Below, one piece after another: positions 11,551 through 24,100 of a DNA stretch of 64,000 bases. The translations under genes were made by a program, and so were the position numbers. Positions within the stretch are counted from its first letter, which is position 1; each line of letters begins with the position of its first letter. The notes below the pieces were generated by a model. That model made no database searches. It worked only from the letters and a program-made list of their open reading frames with translations, and was not told where the DNA came from. Origin of the DNA: Atrina japonica (lineage: Eukaryota; Mollusca; Bivalvia; Pterioida; Pinnidae); the NCBI GenBank assembly GCA_030159075.1, contig BROG01000477.1, positions 248,001 through 312,000 of the forward strand, given 5' to 3'.

Positions 11551-12731
11551 TGTAAGAGAACAGTTCACACAATATTACTGATGGCATAATCAACTTTAAG
11601 CCTTGTCTATAGAATCCCTTTACAGGGTCAATGGAATTCATTACATCTCTTAGTTTTTCCCCTGCAGGGTATTAAAATTTTAATTGTTCATTGAGAAAAT
11701 GTTAAAATTTTGAATGAAACACATCCATATATCACACCATAATAGTGGCTCTAGTGGAGTTAAAGTTTGTAAAAAGACAAGTTTTAACAAACACTTACGT
11801 AATTCACCTTGCATGTATGGGTAAACTGGTAACATGACAAATGACACCAAACTGAGTATTTCTTTTTTCTAGATTCAATACCACTGTAACTGTTTTGGTA
11901 ATAAGTTGTCAAAGTTAAAAACAAAATTCAACTTCTAATGGCAAAATTAATACTGGTTTTAATATCCGTTAGACTAGATTAGAGGAAATGCATTAGTGGT
12001 GACTGGATAACAGTAAAATTCAACTTGAAAAAATGACCAATTTTACAAGAAAATATTCATAATTTTACAAGAAAATGGTCATGTTCTATGGCACATTTTT
12101 TGTACAGTATGGATTCGGACTGGCTGGGTTTTTCCACACCTTCAGAAATGTAAAATATTGAATTATATTTTGATATAATAATAGTTGATAATAATACAGG
12201 GTGTACCCAAACTTATATACCAACATTTTGACTCCTCATTACTCATATCCTCATAACTTATAAACAAATTGTCAGTATATTTTGGGACTCCCCTGTATAA
12301 GTATTGTGTTAATAAAACAAAACATGATTTTGAATAAAAACAACAAAAATAACAAAAAATGAATAGTACTGAATGTTGTCAAACACGATACCTGTAATCG
12401 ACAATTTTCTTGTAATTTACCTAAAAAAATCTGTATTATGTGATACAAAAATTGTAATTTGTGGAGTAACTGGCAGATTATCGTTGAATCTGTGGTACAA
12501 AATATAAATGCCGCCTCGTGATTGGTCGAGGTCATGTGACATATTTATAATTGTAGATATGACATTGTATCCTTACATCATTTTTATAATCAAAAGCACT
12601 CTTTCACAGATTTTCACAAAATTTTATCTATTTTTTTTATAAAATAAAATATTACTTTTAACTGTAAAAACATTTATTGCATTGTTTTATGATATAACAA
12701 ACCAATGTCTCAATTATAGGGTTTTTAGTTA

Positions 12732-12904
12732 CAGTAAAACCTTGTTATGCTGCCACCATTTGTTCAGCCAAAATTAGGCATTTTAAAGGGGTTTGGCAAT
12801 AAGTGAGGAAATTATAGGGAAATTGAAAAAGTGGACTGTCAAAAAACTGAAGCATAAAGTGAGGTAGCAAATGAAATAATGGGAATTATAAATAGGTTTT
12901 ACTG
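12732..12904. mobile_element. TA-flanked MITE, CAGTAAAACCTTG.../...GGTTTTACTG
   Basis: An element of about 173 bp with the same termini as 2400-2947 and TA on both flanks. It contains the same 'ctgccaccatttgttcagcc' and 'ggcattttaaagg' blocks in shortened form, so it looks like a deletion derivative of the longer copy. Confidence 0.7.
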
Positions 12905-13016
12905 TACTAATATTGTTAGTTTTGATGAAGTTGTGTTCCACTCATCATTATAATTGCCAAAAATATAAGTTTACATAAAAATAAAATGTGAAAGTCTGTG
13001 AATGAGTACCTTTAAG

Positions 13017-13103
13017 CTATTCACTCCCTAAAGACAATTTTGGACTGGTCTAAGTCATTGATTACAGAAGAATCCATTGTCTTTCAGGGGTTGATGAGTT
13101 AAA
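13017..13103. mobile_element. About 90-bp palindromic MITE (ACTCATCAACCCCT family)
   Basis: The core 'ggactggtctaagtcattgat...cagaagaatccattg' lies between 'actccctaaag' and 'caggggttgatgagtt'. Related copies are at 15243-15330 (degenerate), 16690-16781, 24980-25072, 31838-31930, 54727-54817 and 57789-57883. Confidence 0.55.
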
Positions 13104-13647
13104 CTAATTTGATGTGATGGTTTTTTACTGTAAGTCAATGGGTAAATGATCACAAAAAATGGTGAAAATGGCAAATTTGCAAGTTTATGGGGGAAAATAA
13201 AAATATCAGCATTGCAGCAAGCCTTTGAAAAAGGTGGAATTCCTTGTTTTCAGAAAATTTGTCATCTTGACAAAAAAATTATCATTAGTAAATTTTCAAA
13301 TGATTCATCTATAAATTTCATGCTCAAAATCATTAATTTGTTTATCCCTGAATAATACATATAATTTAAACCATGTGTTCCATTTTTGTTTACTTTGCAA
13401 AATTCTGTTTGCAACATGATTATTAAGGATTACGGGCAAATATCTTAATATTAACACAAAACCATAAAAAAATTCGCTTAAATAACCCAAATAATTCAGT
13501 TGTTATATTCTGTACTCTACAATCACTGCATTAATGCTTGAATGCATTTACATTCGTAAGGCTTTAGACTGGAAATTACTTGATTTGGCATTTAGGATTT
13601 GTATACAGTATTACAGCTGGCAGGAAAAATAAAAGGAATTCATAGTA

Positions 13648-13968
13648 CCGTATTTGACCCACTAAGCGCCCATGTCCCTATAAGCACTCCTCCCCCTTTT
13701 TAAGTACGATCGAGAATCTTTTCTATAGGGTGGACAAGGTGATGTGGACCTGAAAAACCGTGAGTAACAGTTTATCTGCAAACCCAAGCAACAGAAGAAT
13801 GTTGATAGGTTTCCTTGCTAATAACTACAACAACTTTAACACTGTGCCTAATACAAAATTAACTTTTTCAATTTGACTATTAGTTGATCCCATTAAGCTC
13901 CCACTCCTTTTTTCTGATTTTTGTAGCACCCTGGGCACTTAATGGGGTGAATAGGGTAAATGTAAATA
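13648..13968. mobile_element. MITE with TACCGTATTTGACCCACTAAG-like ends
   Basis: The left end (ccgtatttgacccactaagc) resembles the inverse of the right end (cacttaatggggtgaatagg). The inner part repeats the 'cccattaagctcccactcc' motif. Probably a non-autonomous DNA element. Confidence 0.5.
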
Positions 13969-14439
13969 AAGCTGTTCTACTTTTGAAATGATGCTGTATA
14001 AAAAATTAAACCAACTGTATGAAAAAAAAAATTAAAGACAATGCAAAGATGAACGGTTTCCCAAGTTTTAATTTTCACAGGATATACCTATTGTGCATAC
14101 TCAAAGGAATACAATGCTGTAATTGGTTCCCTGTGACAGGTAACAACTGACACGATTTTATCATATAGAGGATTCAAGACCTCGTACGGTGGAGATAACC
14201 TGAAACGGTGCAGCCTAGAATTATTCAAGTTACTTCAACAGAGGAATTTCATATTTCCTTGTGGAAGGGTTCCAAATATGACAAAAATAAGTTCTATTTC
14301 ATTTGATATACACTGAAATGTAACTGTTGTGACAAACGATATCAATATAGATTGGGCAAAGTCTTTATAATAAATGTACATCTCTTAAACATGCAAATTT
14401 TGACAAATGATTTCATATGGTAAATGTGAGCAGCCATTT

Positions 14440-14640
14440 TGTGATTCGACCCACCTGAAAATGTACACTGTAAAACTAGACCTCAAGGAGAACCGATATG
14501 TCAAATTTTATAAAGATCCTTTCAGTACTTTCTGAGAAATAGCAATAACAAGAACTGTTTAAGAACAGATGACGGATGACGGACCACGGACGGAGAGTGA
14601 TAGAAAAAGCCCACCATCTGTTGATGGTGGGTTAAAAAGG
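14440..14640 (+). repeat. 3' tail of a bivalve-type dispersed repeat
   Basis: The run 'gacggatgacggaccacgga' followed by 'aagcccaccatctg' and an adjoining short inverted repeat (cccaccatctgttgatggtggg) has the appearance of a non-LTR/SINE 3' end common in bivalve genomes. Family assignment is from memory of the pattern only. Confidence 0.4.
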
Positions 14641-14767
14641 ACCAACAGTGACCAAACAATTCCGCCTTTTGTTAAATGATGTTTTACACCCCCCCCCACC
14701 CCAAGTTGCTAATAAAGATGGTCCATGTGGTAATTTTCACAGAGTGCCATTGTCCGAGTACCAGAAT

Positions 14768-14773
14768 TTTATT
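14768..14773 (-). terminator. Candidate Dicer polyadenylation signal (AATAAA)
   Basis: The minus strand reads AATAAA here, about 180 bases after the Dicer stop codon. I see no better signal closer to the stop. Usage is unproven. Confidence 0.4.
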
Positions 14774-14951
14774 TTTTTGGCTTAACTCTGAATAATTTAC
14801 CTCAAAGGTCACCAAAAAATATCCTTGAAATAAAACAATCAAAAACCAATAAAGAACACCATGATGACATTATATGAGCAACGTAAAAGCTGTCGATATG
14901 TCAAAGAGCACTTATATTGCTGTTATATTGCACTGTTTCATTATGGAAGAC

Positions 14952-15117
14952 TTAGGCAAGCAGTCCCTGTGCCTGCATCACTCGTATACAGCCTAGTGCT
15001 TTCTTCGCTGCCGCACTCTTGGCAATCCTGTAGTTCCTGCCCACGCCTGTAAAAACACCTTTACTGACTACATTCACCGTGACTCGAATCTTTCCTTCTA
15101 AGGTCCTCTCTGGCTTC
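14952..15117 (-). CDS. DICER1: Dicer coding exon 16: C-terminal dsRBD and stop
   Basis: Acceptor ...ttcacag at the 15118 side. The exon encodes residues 2059-2113, including [32 protein letters not shown] and the stop. The GVGR(S/N)YRIAKSAAA block is the dsRBD signature of Dicer. Confidence 0.95.
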
Positions 15118-18100
15118 CTGTGAAAAAAATATGAAATCATCATTAACTCATTAACCTCTGCAGTAACATTTAGACTCACCCAGATCAATTAAAGAAAAGT
15201 TCATATTGCATGTAAAATTATTATCGAAGTTTTATTCTAAATCATACACCCCTAAAGTCTAACAGCGGACTTAACAACCATCCTTTGAAATCAGCAGGTC
15301 CAAATATGACTTCAGGGTTGATGAGTTTAATTAAAATTTTTTTTTTTCTTTAGTAAAACTTCAATTTTTTGATTTTGTTTTACTGACGACTGACACAAAA
15401 TTAACAATATTTTTTACTTCAATTAAGTTGAAAAATGTTATCTATGTAAAAAGTGTCATTCCAGAGGTACTTTTTCTCTTTCTCTTTTACTGTTGTTTAA
15501 CATCCCACTCAAAAATCTTTCACTCATATGGAGACATCACCAAATGCCATTGAAGGGCTTCAAATTTTGGCCTATGCTCGGCACTTACGGCCAAGGAGCA
15601 ATGAGGGTTCTTTTATGTGCCGATAACTACTGTAACACGGGACCTTGATTTTTACTGTCTCATCCGAAGGACATGAAACCAACCTGCCGCTGACTGGACT
15701 CGAACACACGACCCAACGATCAAGAGTCGAGCGCGCTACTGACTGAGCCAGGCCATGTGACTTAGTGAATTAATTATTTTTTATTATGTGTAAAGTAAGT
15801 ATATTATGTTGATGAAGCAAAGGCGAGGTTTTTCCTTTCATTTAGCTGTGTTTCAATATCAAACTTCAATTTGAGAATTTTTTTGGGACTGACAGTTAAT
15901 TTTGTTGTAATTTTGATGATGGTTGTATACAACGCAAATTGACATTGTTACTTGATTTTATACAGATATATATATGTAAGTTAAATTATTTATATCAAAT
16001 ACCAGCTCCACTAGTCTGCACGGCTTAGTGCATTCATTTCTTCATTTTTATTGGTTACTAAAGTGTAGTTAAGACATTCAATTTCATCAGACATAAGGGT
16101 TTCATAGGTTGATGATGGACAAGAGCTTACACAGTGATGTGACAGAACTATCAATACTTACTCAAATTTAGCTGTCTCTGGCTCCATCTCCAGAAGCTCC
16201 CGAACAGGTGACTTTGGTATACTCTTCAAATATTTGTCTGTAATTGATTTCCAATACATAGTATTACAGCGTTTTCTACCATTTCAGTTTTCTTATACAA
16301 ATTAACTGAGACTGATTACTTTCAAATGCAAAATACATATTAAAGAATTTATTCTGTCTCTCATGACAGATTCCACTGTATATAAATATTACAAAAGTCA
16401 ATCAGTAAAACATCAGAAAACAAAGCCATTAGACTAACCTATTTGTGGTTTCATGATTCGGTAGTACACCTTCCACACAACATCTAATGACATACCGCTG
16501 TCCAGGTATATAGCACCTGCCAATGACTCAAATATGTCACCTAATGCCTTGGGTACCTCTAGCTGCACACGTTCCTCTTCATCTTCTCCACCATCCTTCA
16601 AAATTAAAATAATCAATATTCTGGATGTATAAATGTATATACACAATATGTGCAGCAGTAGGAGGCTATGTGAAATGGTGAACATAACTTGACTTATACA
16701 CCCCTAAAGACACATTTGGACTGGCCTTAGCTATTGATTTACAGAAGAGTCCATTGCTTTTCAGAGGTTGATGAGTTGAAATCAAGGGTAATGTGAAAGA
16801 CATAAAACAGATTTGTAAGTTTTTTGTTTAAATGTGTTTTAGCTTTTCATTCAATTTTTTTTCATTTCAATGGAAACTTTACCAGTTTTCAGAAGTATCA
16901 GAAAATTAGATCTATGGTGTAAAATTTGTTGATTTAATTATGGTCATTAATATGCCATGCCTACTATGACACAGGTCTTTTTATTTTGAATTTTGTGACT
17001 TACAATCCTTAAGCCAGGTGTTGGCAAAGCATGATTTCAAGTACCGGTGGAACCTTAAGTTATTTTTATGAGAAATCTTGCCAATGTTGTGGAAGGCAAG
17101 GGGTCTTTTTGTGGGTACACTGTAACCATTTTTTCTTCTATCATTAAAATCTGGCTGCCACCATAAAATATTTTGGCTGTGGTATTAACATCATTAAGAT
17201 AAGGAAAAAAAAACCAAAAAGCAGTGCCAAAGGCAAAGTGTTTGTTAAAATGTCTATTACATAAACTTGTTAAACCATACCTCAAGCTAGTGAAGCGAAA
17301 GATTTAAACTTTGACCTAGGTAAATGTTTTGCTTGTCAAATTAGAAAGGTCAACAGCACAAGTGGCTTAGGCACCATGCTTGAAATCATGATGCCATTTC
17401 CATCCATGCTGAAACCATAGATAGCTCTTTTCTCCATCAGTAACAATGGCTGCCACTATGCAAGTGATAATTTGCTGGGGAGCATAAAATACTAAATACC
17501 TGGAAATTTTTGCCCCTTGTTTTTTTCGCCCTTTTATGACAGAAAACATGTCTTAAATTCGCCCTAAATCACCAGTCTCATGTATGGCATGTATGTCCAT
17601 GCTTCAGTTATTTAGCTTAAAAATTTCGCTTTTAAACTGCCCTCTCATCTAAGGGCAAAAATGGCGAAAGGAGTGAAAATTTTACATTTAACATGTTGAA
17701 ATAGTCGCCGTCTTTGAATTACCTCTTCATCACTAAGGTCAATTTCATCTTCCCTTTCCTTCTGTCTGGTGACAAATTTCTCAATGATACGGAACAAAGG
17801 TGGAGATATTGCACGGAAATATTTATGGAAATCCCATTTTACTGCAAGAGCTGCGAATATATTGTTATTGACCAATGCCGATCTCAGATCAGTTAGCACA
17901 CCCGGTGAGTACTTGCAGGAATCTTCGTACAAATGTCTAGTAATTACGTAGTCCAATATAGCATCGCCTAGAAACTCCAATCTGATGTGTTTGAAAATGA
18001 TAAAATCAATAATAATGATATTAGTTTTAATAATGATTTTAATATGACAAAAAGCATGCTGGGAGTATTCAGGGATTTTGCCAGGCTGATTTTGGGTGCA

Positions 18101-21100
18101 TTTAGAGGACCCATTCCCACCGCAAAAATGGCTTGTATTTTCCTAAAAATAAGCAAAACTTCACAATTTTGAATTTCAAAGTTAAAAAAAAATTATTTTC
18201 AAACAAATATCTGAAACTAACTTTTTCTATTTTAGTAAAAATGTTGTATACTTTCCCAATTTTCCGGACCCTGGACTCAGAATTTTGAAGTGAGGAAAAT
18301 CCCTGGTAGTGATGAATTAAACATGTCCCCCTACCTGTAAAACATTATAAGATGAATGGTGACCAATTACAAAACTTTATAACCAAAATCTTAATTGGAC
18401 TGACTGACAAATGGACTGAAGCAGACAAAGCCTAGAGTCCTCCAAGGTCACTGGTATATAGGCAGGCATAGTGGTTACCTCCCACAGCAAGCACCCCTGC
18501 ACGCCAACATTGGAACCAAGGAGAGACATTTATATAAGTTGCATTAACTTGTTTGTTAATTATTGTAATATAAATAAAGTATAAGCAGGGTCTTTCCTGG
18601 GATTTTCAAATGAGGAGTCCATGGACTCCCACAGCTACAAAATTAGGAGTCCATTTGGTAATTTGGGAGTCCATTTGCAGTCCACTTCAATTTGACCAGA
18701 ATTAAACTGAATGTCAAATGTGCACTTTTGTTGATAATTACAGACATCCCTGTAGGTAAAATATCAAGAGTACATGTGGAGCATTTATCTGATCATAACT
18801 TAATCATGTCGGGAGAGTGAGTAATTTTTCTCGCACTCATGTGTGAAACAAAACTTCAGCACCATTTTTATATGTAACTGTAACACCATCGTAATTTCCT
18901 GGTTTGTTCTTGAACCCTCAAAGTTCCCTTAATTCAATATATAATTATTGTATACATACATGTACTATAGATTAAAGGTTTATAAGAAATTAAATAAAAT
19001 ATAGTTGTTTTAAGTACATTTGAAATCATATGGAAATTCATATTAAAAATCTAAAAATTGTAATACAATTACAAGTTTTTAGAAATACAGATGCAAAACT
19101 GAAAAGTTACTAAATACATGTAGCATACTAATTGATGCCTCAAATTCATTTATTTGAAAATTATATCTATTTTATCCATTTCAAGCATTAAAGTACTTTA
19201 TCATATGTAAGATTTACATAAACATTCATGTAAATAAATCATTTTATATAACTATCATTAGTACTTTCATTATTATTTTTTAATTTCCAAAATTCAAATG
19301 AAAGTCGGGTTTGGTATCCCTTCTATAATTAATATTTCCGGAAGTACTCATAAAGTGATAAATGATGTTGTCTTGTTGATTCTAGATCTGTATTAGAGGT
19401 AAAGATTTTCCTGTTTTATTATAAATAAAATGATGAATTCAGTTTCTTGGTTTTCTTGTGGAATTGCACTAGAACATAAGAATTAAAAATGGACATAAAA
19501 AAGGAAGCAAACTGGTAGAAATAGGTCGCATGCTTGGTTTATTTACACAAACGATCTCGAAAGACATCAAGTATTTAACGCGTCCACTAGGACGCAACAG
19601 ATCTTATTTTAGGCGTCATTTAGGATTTTTACTCGTAAATACGCAGGATTTTTGCGTCAGGGAAAACCCTGTTTTTAAGTTTTTTTTATCTACCACACCT
19701 TAAAGTTTCTCTTCATAGTGTTTTCAACAGTATGATACAGAGCCGGCCTGGCTCAGTCTGTAGCATGCTTGACTCTTGATCGTGAGGTCGAGTCCAGCTG
19801 ACGGCAGGTCGATTTCTTGTCCTTCTGATTGAGACAGTAAAAACAGAGGTCCCGTGTCACAGTAGGTGTCGGCACGTTAAAGAACCCTCACTGCTCAATG
19901 GCCGTAAGTGCCGAGCATAGGCCAAAATTTGAAGCCCTTCACTGTCAATCGGTGAGGTCTCCATATGAGTGGGACGTTAAGACATTAAACAACAATAAAC
20001 AAACAAACAATATGATACAAACATAGTGATGACTAAGATCACTTCTCACCTTTGGTAACAATCTGTCACAGTGTTATGATGATAGGAGGCGTGAGTGAAA
20101 GCCTGGAGTAGGTACGACCTGTCCTTAAATTTGTAGTTGATTTTCTCCTCCAAACTGTTGTAGCCAATCAGAAGATGTTCTAGTACGGAGTCTGTATTTG
20201 GCATTTTGTTGATCACTGGCGACTCAGGACACTGCAGTGCATCAAATTCTGTATCTGCATCAGTGTTCTGTAAAAGCGATTGTCAGAAATTAATGGCATA
20301 CAGGCTGCCATTTTGATAAAAAGACCTCACAATTAGACCAAAAATTTGATTAAAAAGATATACATGTATATAATATTGTCACAGAAAATTTGAACATATC
20401 ATGCATATATTGCCTAAAATGAATGAAATACATATATCATTGATATTCATGCTATCCACGTAAGAATACAAATGTTTACTCGCCCATTTTTTGCATTCGA
20501 TTTCTTTACACAAATACAACATTATAATAATAATCTTTTTAAACCTGTTTTTTTTCTAAAACCATTTTATTTGTATAAAATGTTAAACATTTGGAACTTT
20601 TTATACAAACAAGAAAATCCATTTTGACAGGTTGTATGCCTATAAGTAATAGTGGCCATTATCATTTGACATTAGCCTCCTCCATCTACCAAATGCCTGA
20701 CCCAGTATTTCTCAATTAGTTTACTCTTTCCTTATACATTATCTACATTTTTATAACAAGATTATTAGAATGATTTGGTAAGTATCCTGGCTATAAGTTT
20801 TTTCCTTCAAATTAAGGTCATGACCTTGACCTTGTGAACATTATGCTTCTTCCTAGAGCCGGCCTGGCTCAGTCAGTAGCGCACTCGACTCTGGATCGTG
20901 AGTTTGTCTTTTGGATCGAGACAGTAAATACTGGAGGTCCCATGCCACAGTAAGTGTCGGCACGTTAAAGAACCCTCACTGTTCAATGGCCGTAAGTGCC
21001 GAGCATAGGCCAAAATTTGAAGCCCTTCACCAGCATTTAGTGACGTCTCCATAGGAGTGAAATATTCTTGAGCGGGACGTTAAATAACAATTAACAAACA

Positions 21101-24100
21101 TAAACATCTTGACAGAATGAGCATGTGCACCAAATTTGAGAATCAGGTACAATGATTTGAAGTATACCTTGCCTATTAATACCAGTAAGTTGCAGACAGA
21201 CAAACAGACAGACAACCCCGTACCATAATACATCCTTCTACTATTGCACATATAAAATGAAAAAAAAAACTGAAATGTTCAAATAATCACACATGAAACA
21301 CACACTGCTTACGATGCAGATCACATGTACATGACAACAGACAACAATTAATCACACAAGTAATCTGACATAGGAATCCAAAACAACAAACTTACATCAT
21401 CTATGGAATTCTCTCGGCTTCTCCTCTTAGGCAGTACTTTCAGTCCTAGCCAATGCATGAACTTTAATGCTGCCTTCTTTCCACAAGCTGTGAGGTAGCA
21501 ACCAATCAGAGATTCCACACCATCTGCGATGCTTTTATCTGGAATGCTGTGAAGTGTTTGGAGATTATATGGAATAAGGCACAATGCCATTTCATTCTTC
21601 TCTTCCTGTTGGACGATGTCCTGAAGAGCATCCATGTCTTCCAGCTCCTTGTTAAAATCGGATTGACTTGGATCACCTTGATCTCCATTGACAGAAACGG
21701 TACTATTCTTTGGAAATTCAGCTTCAGTAAGAACTGACTGCATTTTAACAGAGACAGATTCTGTTTCAGATGTATCTTGGATTTCCTGGATTGATGGAGT
21801 CCAATTCAGAGATGGATCATCTGCAAAGTAAGAATTAATTTTATCTGGATCCTGGATTTTCTCAAGTTGACCCAAATTATTTCTCACCAACATCACCTTT
21901 GGAACAGGACCTTTCCTTTTGCTATCGTTGATTACATATCCTGGAGGAAGCCAGTTTTCGTAGGGTTCAAATTTTGTTGAGATCATGCATTCAGCAAGTC
22001 CTTTCTTTTTGCCCAACCTGTATAAATTACAGTTACTGACTTGTTTACTTCTTAAATAACTCAATTTACCTTCGTGAATACCTGGGTATGTGCAGTACAG
22101 ATATACCGTGATAGCATATTTCAGGAAAGAATCGCCTATCGTCTCTAACCTCTCCAGATTGAAAAAATCATTTGCATTGGACATTGTCAAGGCTTGAAGT
22201 ATGGTGCAAGGACTAGGACCAATAAAAGTTGCAAGATCTATATCTTCATCTAGAAATAGTTCCGGATCTGGAAGCTCTTTTGCCTCATCTTTTTCGGACT
22301 CATCATCAAACAATTTCGACGATGTGTCTGTAAAACGTCCAACATTAGAAAATATGTCTTCCGCAGTATTCTGTTCCTGAGCAGAATTTTCAGAGGGTAA
22401 GTTGCAATCTTCGTTCTCAGATGAGGTTTCCTCCAAAGAGTTGGTCTCAGGTTCTGTACAGCAGTGTGATTCCATACTGTCATGTAGCACATTATCCTGA
22501 TTTGAAATTTTGTTGTCTTCTATCGTTTCTAAATGAGTTGTGTCCCCTTGAAGTCTGTTGCCGGAATATGTCAAATTTTCTTGCTGTGTGTGAAGATCAA
22601 TGGTACATTTCGTATCCACTACCTTTTTACAGCTGTCGCACAAACTTTTTGTTTCTTGTTGCATATCAGTTTCGAATGGATCATTAGAGACTTCAAGAAA
22701 TTTGTCATGAGTTATTGCTGGTGTCGTGTTCAAATGCTTTGTTTGTGAACAAGCAGTGATCGTTTGTTCAGACTGATCATAAAGTGTACATATCTCATTA
22801 TCTTTAAGTGACACACTCACAACACACTTTTCTGCACTATCATTTACCGTAAGACTTTCAATCTGACTTTCAAGTTTACTAACTTGAGTGTTTACTGACT
22901 CGCCCTGAAATCTGTCACAATGGCAGTGGTGTTCTTTATTTTCTGATGGAACATCACAGCACATTCTGCCATTACATGTGGAGAAATTCACCTCAGATTT
23001 AGAGAGCTGCTTGCTTTGTTCATTATGATCTAACAAATAGCCATTCTTTGTTTGACCATCATCACAGACTTTGCTTTTATTGACTTCAGTTGCATCTGTT
23101 GATGCTGATGGATTCTGACTTAGATTTTGGAATGTTTGAACAAATGAATTTTGGACGACATTTTTATCACAGACATTTGTATCACTACATTTTCCATCAA
23201 TGGAACTGCTTTCTTTTGTGTCAGATTTGATAGAAATTTCTTTTCCTTGAGAATGTATAGAAGCACCAGAGTTTAATTGAGCTACTTCACCAGTGGAAGC
23301 ATCCTCAGCATCTGAACTTGTATCAAATACTGAAAGACTAGAAAGTGCAATGTCACATGAATGTAAGTCTTTCATGCTTTCATCTTTGGAATTTGTCTCC
23401 TTTGGTACAGAAAGGTCACTGAATGAATCTCCGGTTTCTTTGATTTTCTGTTCATCATCAGACAAATCCCCATCCTCAGTTTTCACCTCCACTTCCCCCT
23501 CCTCCTTGGATGCAAAGCCAAAGTCAAGAGGTGGGAAACAGAAATTCTCTGGCAAGTCCAGCAATCCAATTTTGGTTGCCTCGGCTATTTTTATTCTGAT
23601 CTCCTCTGACACAAGAAGATAATTCATTCTGTAAAGAATTGTGGGTAAACATACTGCTTTTCTCCAAAGTGAGGCAGGGAACACATGAATTTCACAAAGT
23701 TCTGGCACTAAAATTTGTTTTTGTTGTAGATTTTCCCTCCTGGCCTTCTTAGTTTCAGCACTACTTGTGGGTAAAGCTACCCCTTTCTGATTCATGTATC
23801 GAGGGGTCAAAAGGTTAAGTCTGGCTGATGTGTGATCAACATCCAGTAATGGCTGCTCAAAGTTTGTGATCGTAAGTCCATATTTAGTTGTATAGTATTC
23901 ACTGAATGTTTTGTATAACTCTGGAGATGGGAATGGGGATGAAGGATTCAAATCGAAGCGAATTTCAGCAACATAGAAGTGTTGGGGTTGATCGATATTA
24001 CGATACGAGGGCATCACAACTGCATCTTCATATTCTTCTTGTGAAAATACAAAAATATCACGTTTAGAGTTGTAAATATTTCTCTTCACATGGAAAGCCG

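Larger units (their letters stand above)
5904..14767. other. Intergenic region between the convergent SPTLC2 and Dicer genes
   Basis: I find no gene here. It holds MITEs (6017-6151, 9102-9286, 12732-12904, 13648-13968), AT microsatellites (7811-7903, 10964-11056, 11217-11275, 11484-11550), a hairpin at 10482-10599 and a repeat tail at 14440-14640. The short frames scattered through it lack conserved domains or plausible codon patterns. Long 3' UTRs of either gene could extend into it. Confidence 0.6.

Noticed and set aside
10886..11641. Three minus-strand ORFs with runs of YIYIYI
   Set aside because: They are translations of AT/GT microsatellites.
19740..19810. tRNA gene suggested by 'ggctcagt' and 'ggtcgagtcc' boxes
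   Set aside because: The sequence cannot fold into a full cloverleaf and is repeated as the head of a SINE family.
22421..22748. Plus-strand ORFs of 70-90 codons over Dicer exon 11
   Set aside because: They are shadows of the long Dicer reading frame on the other strand.
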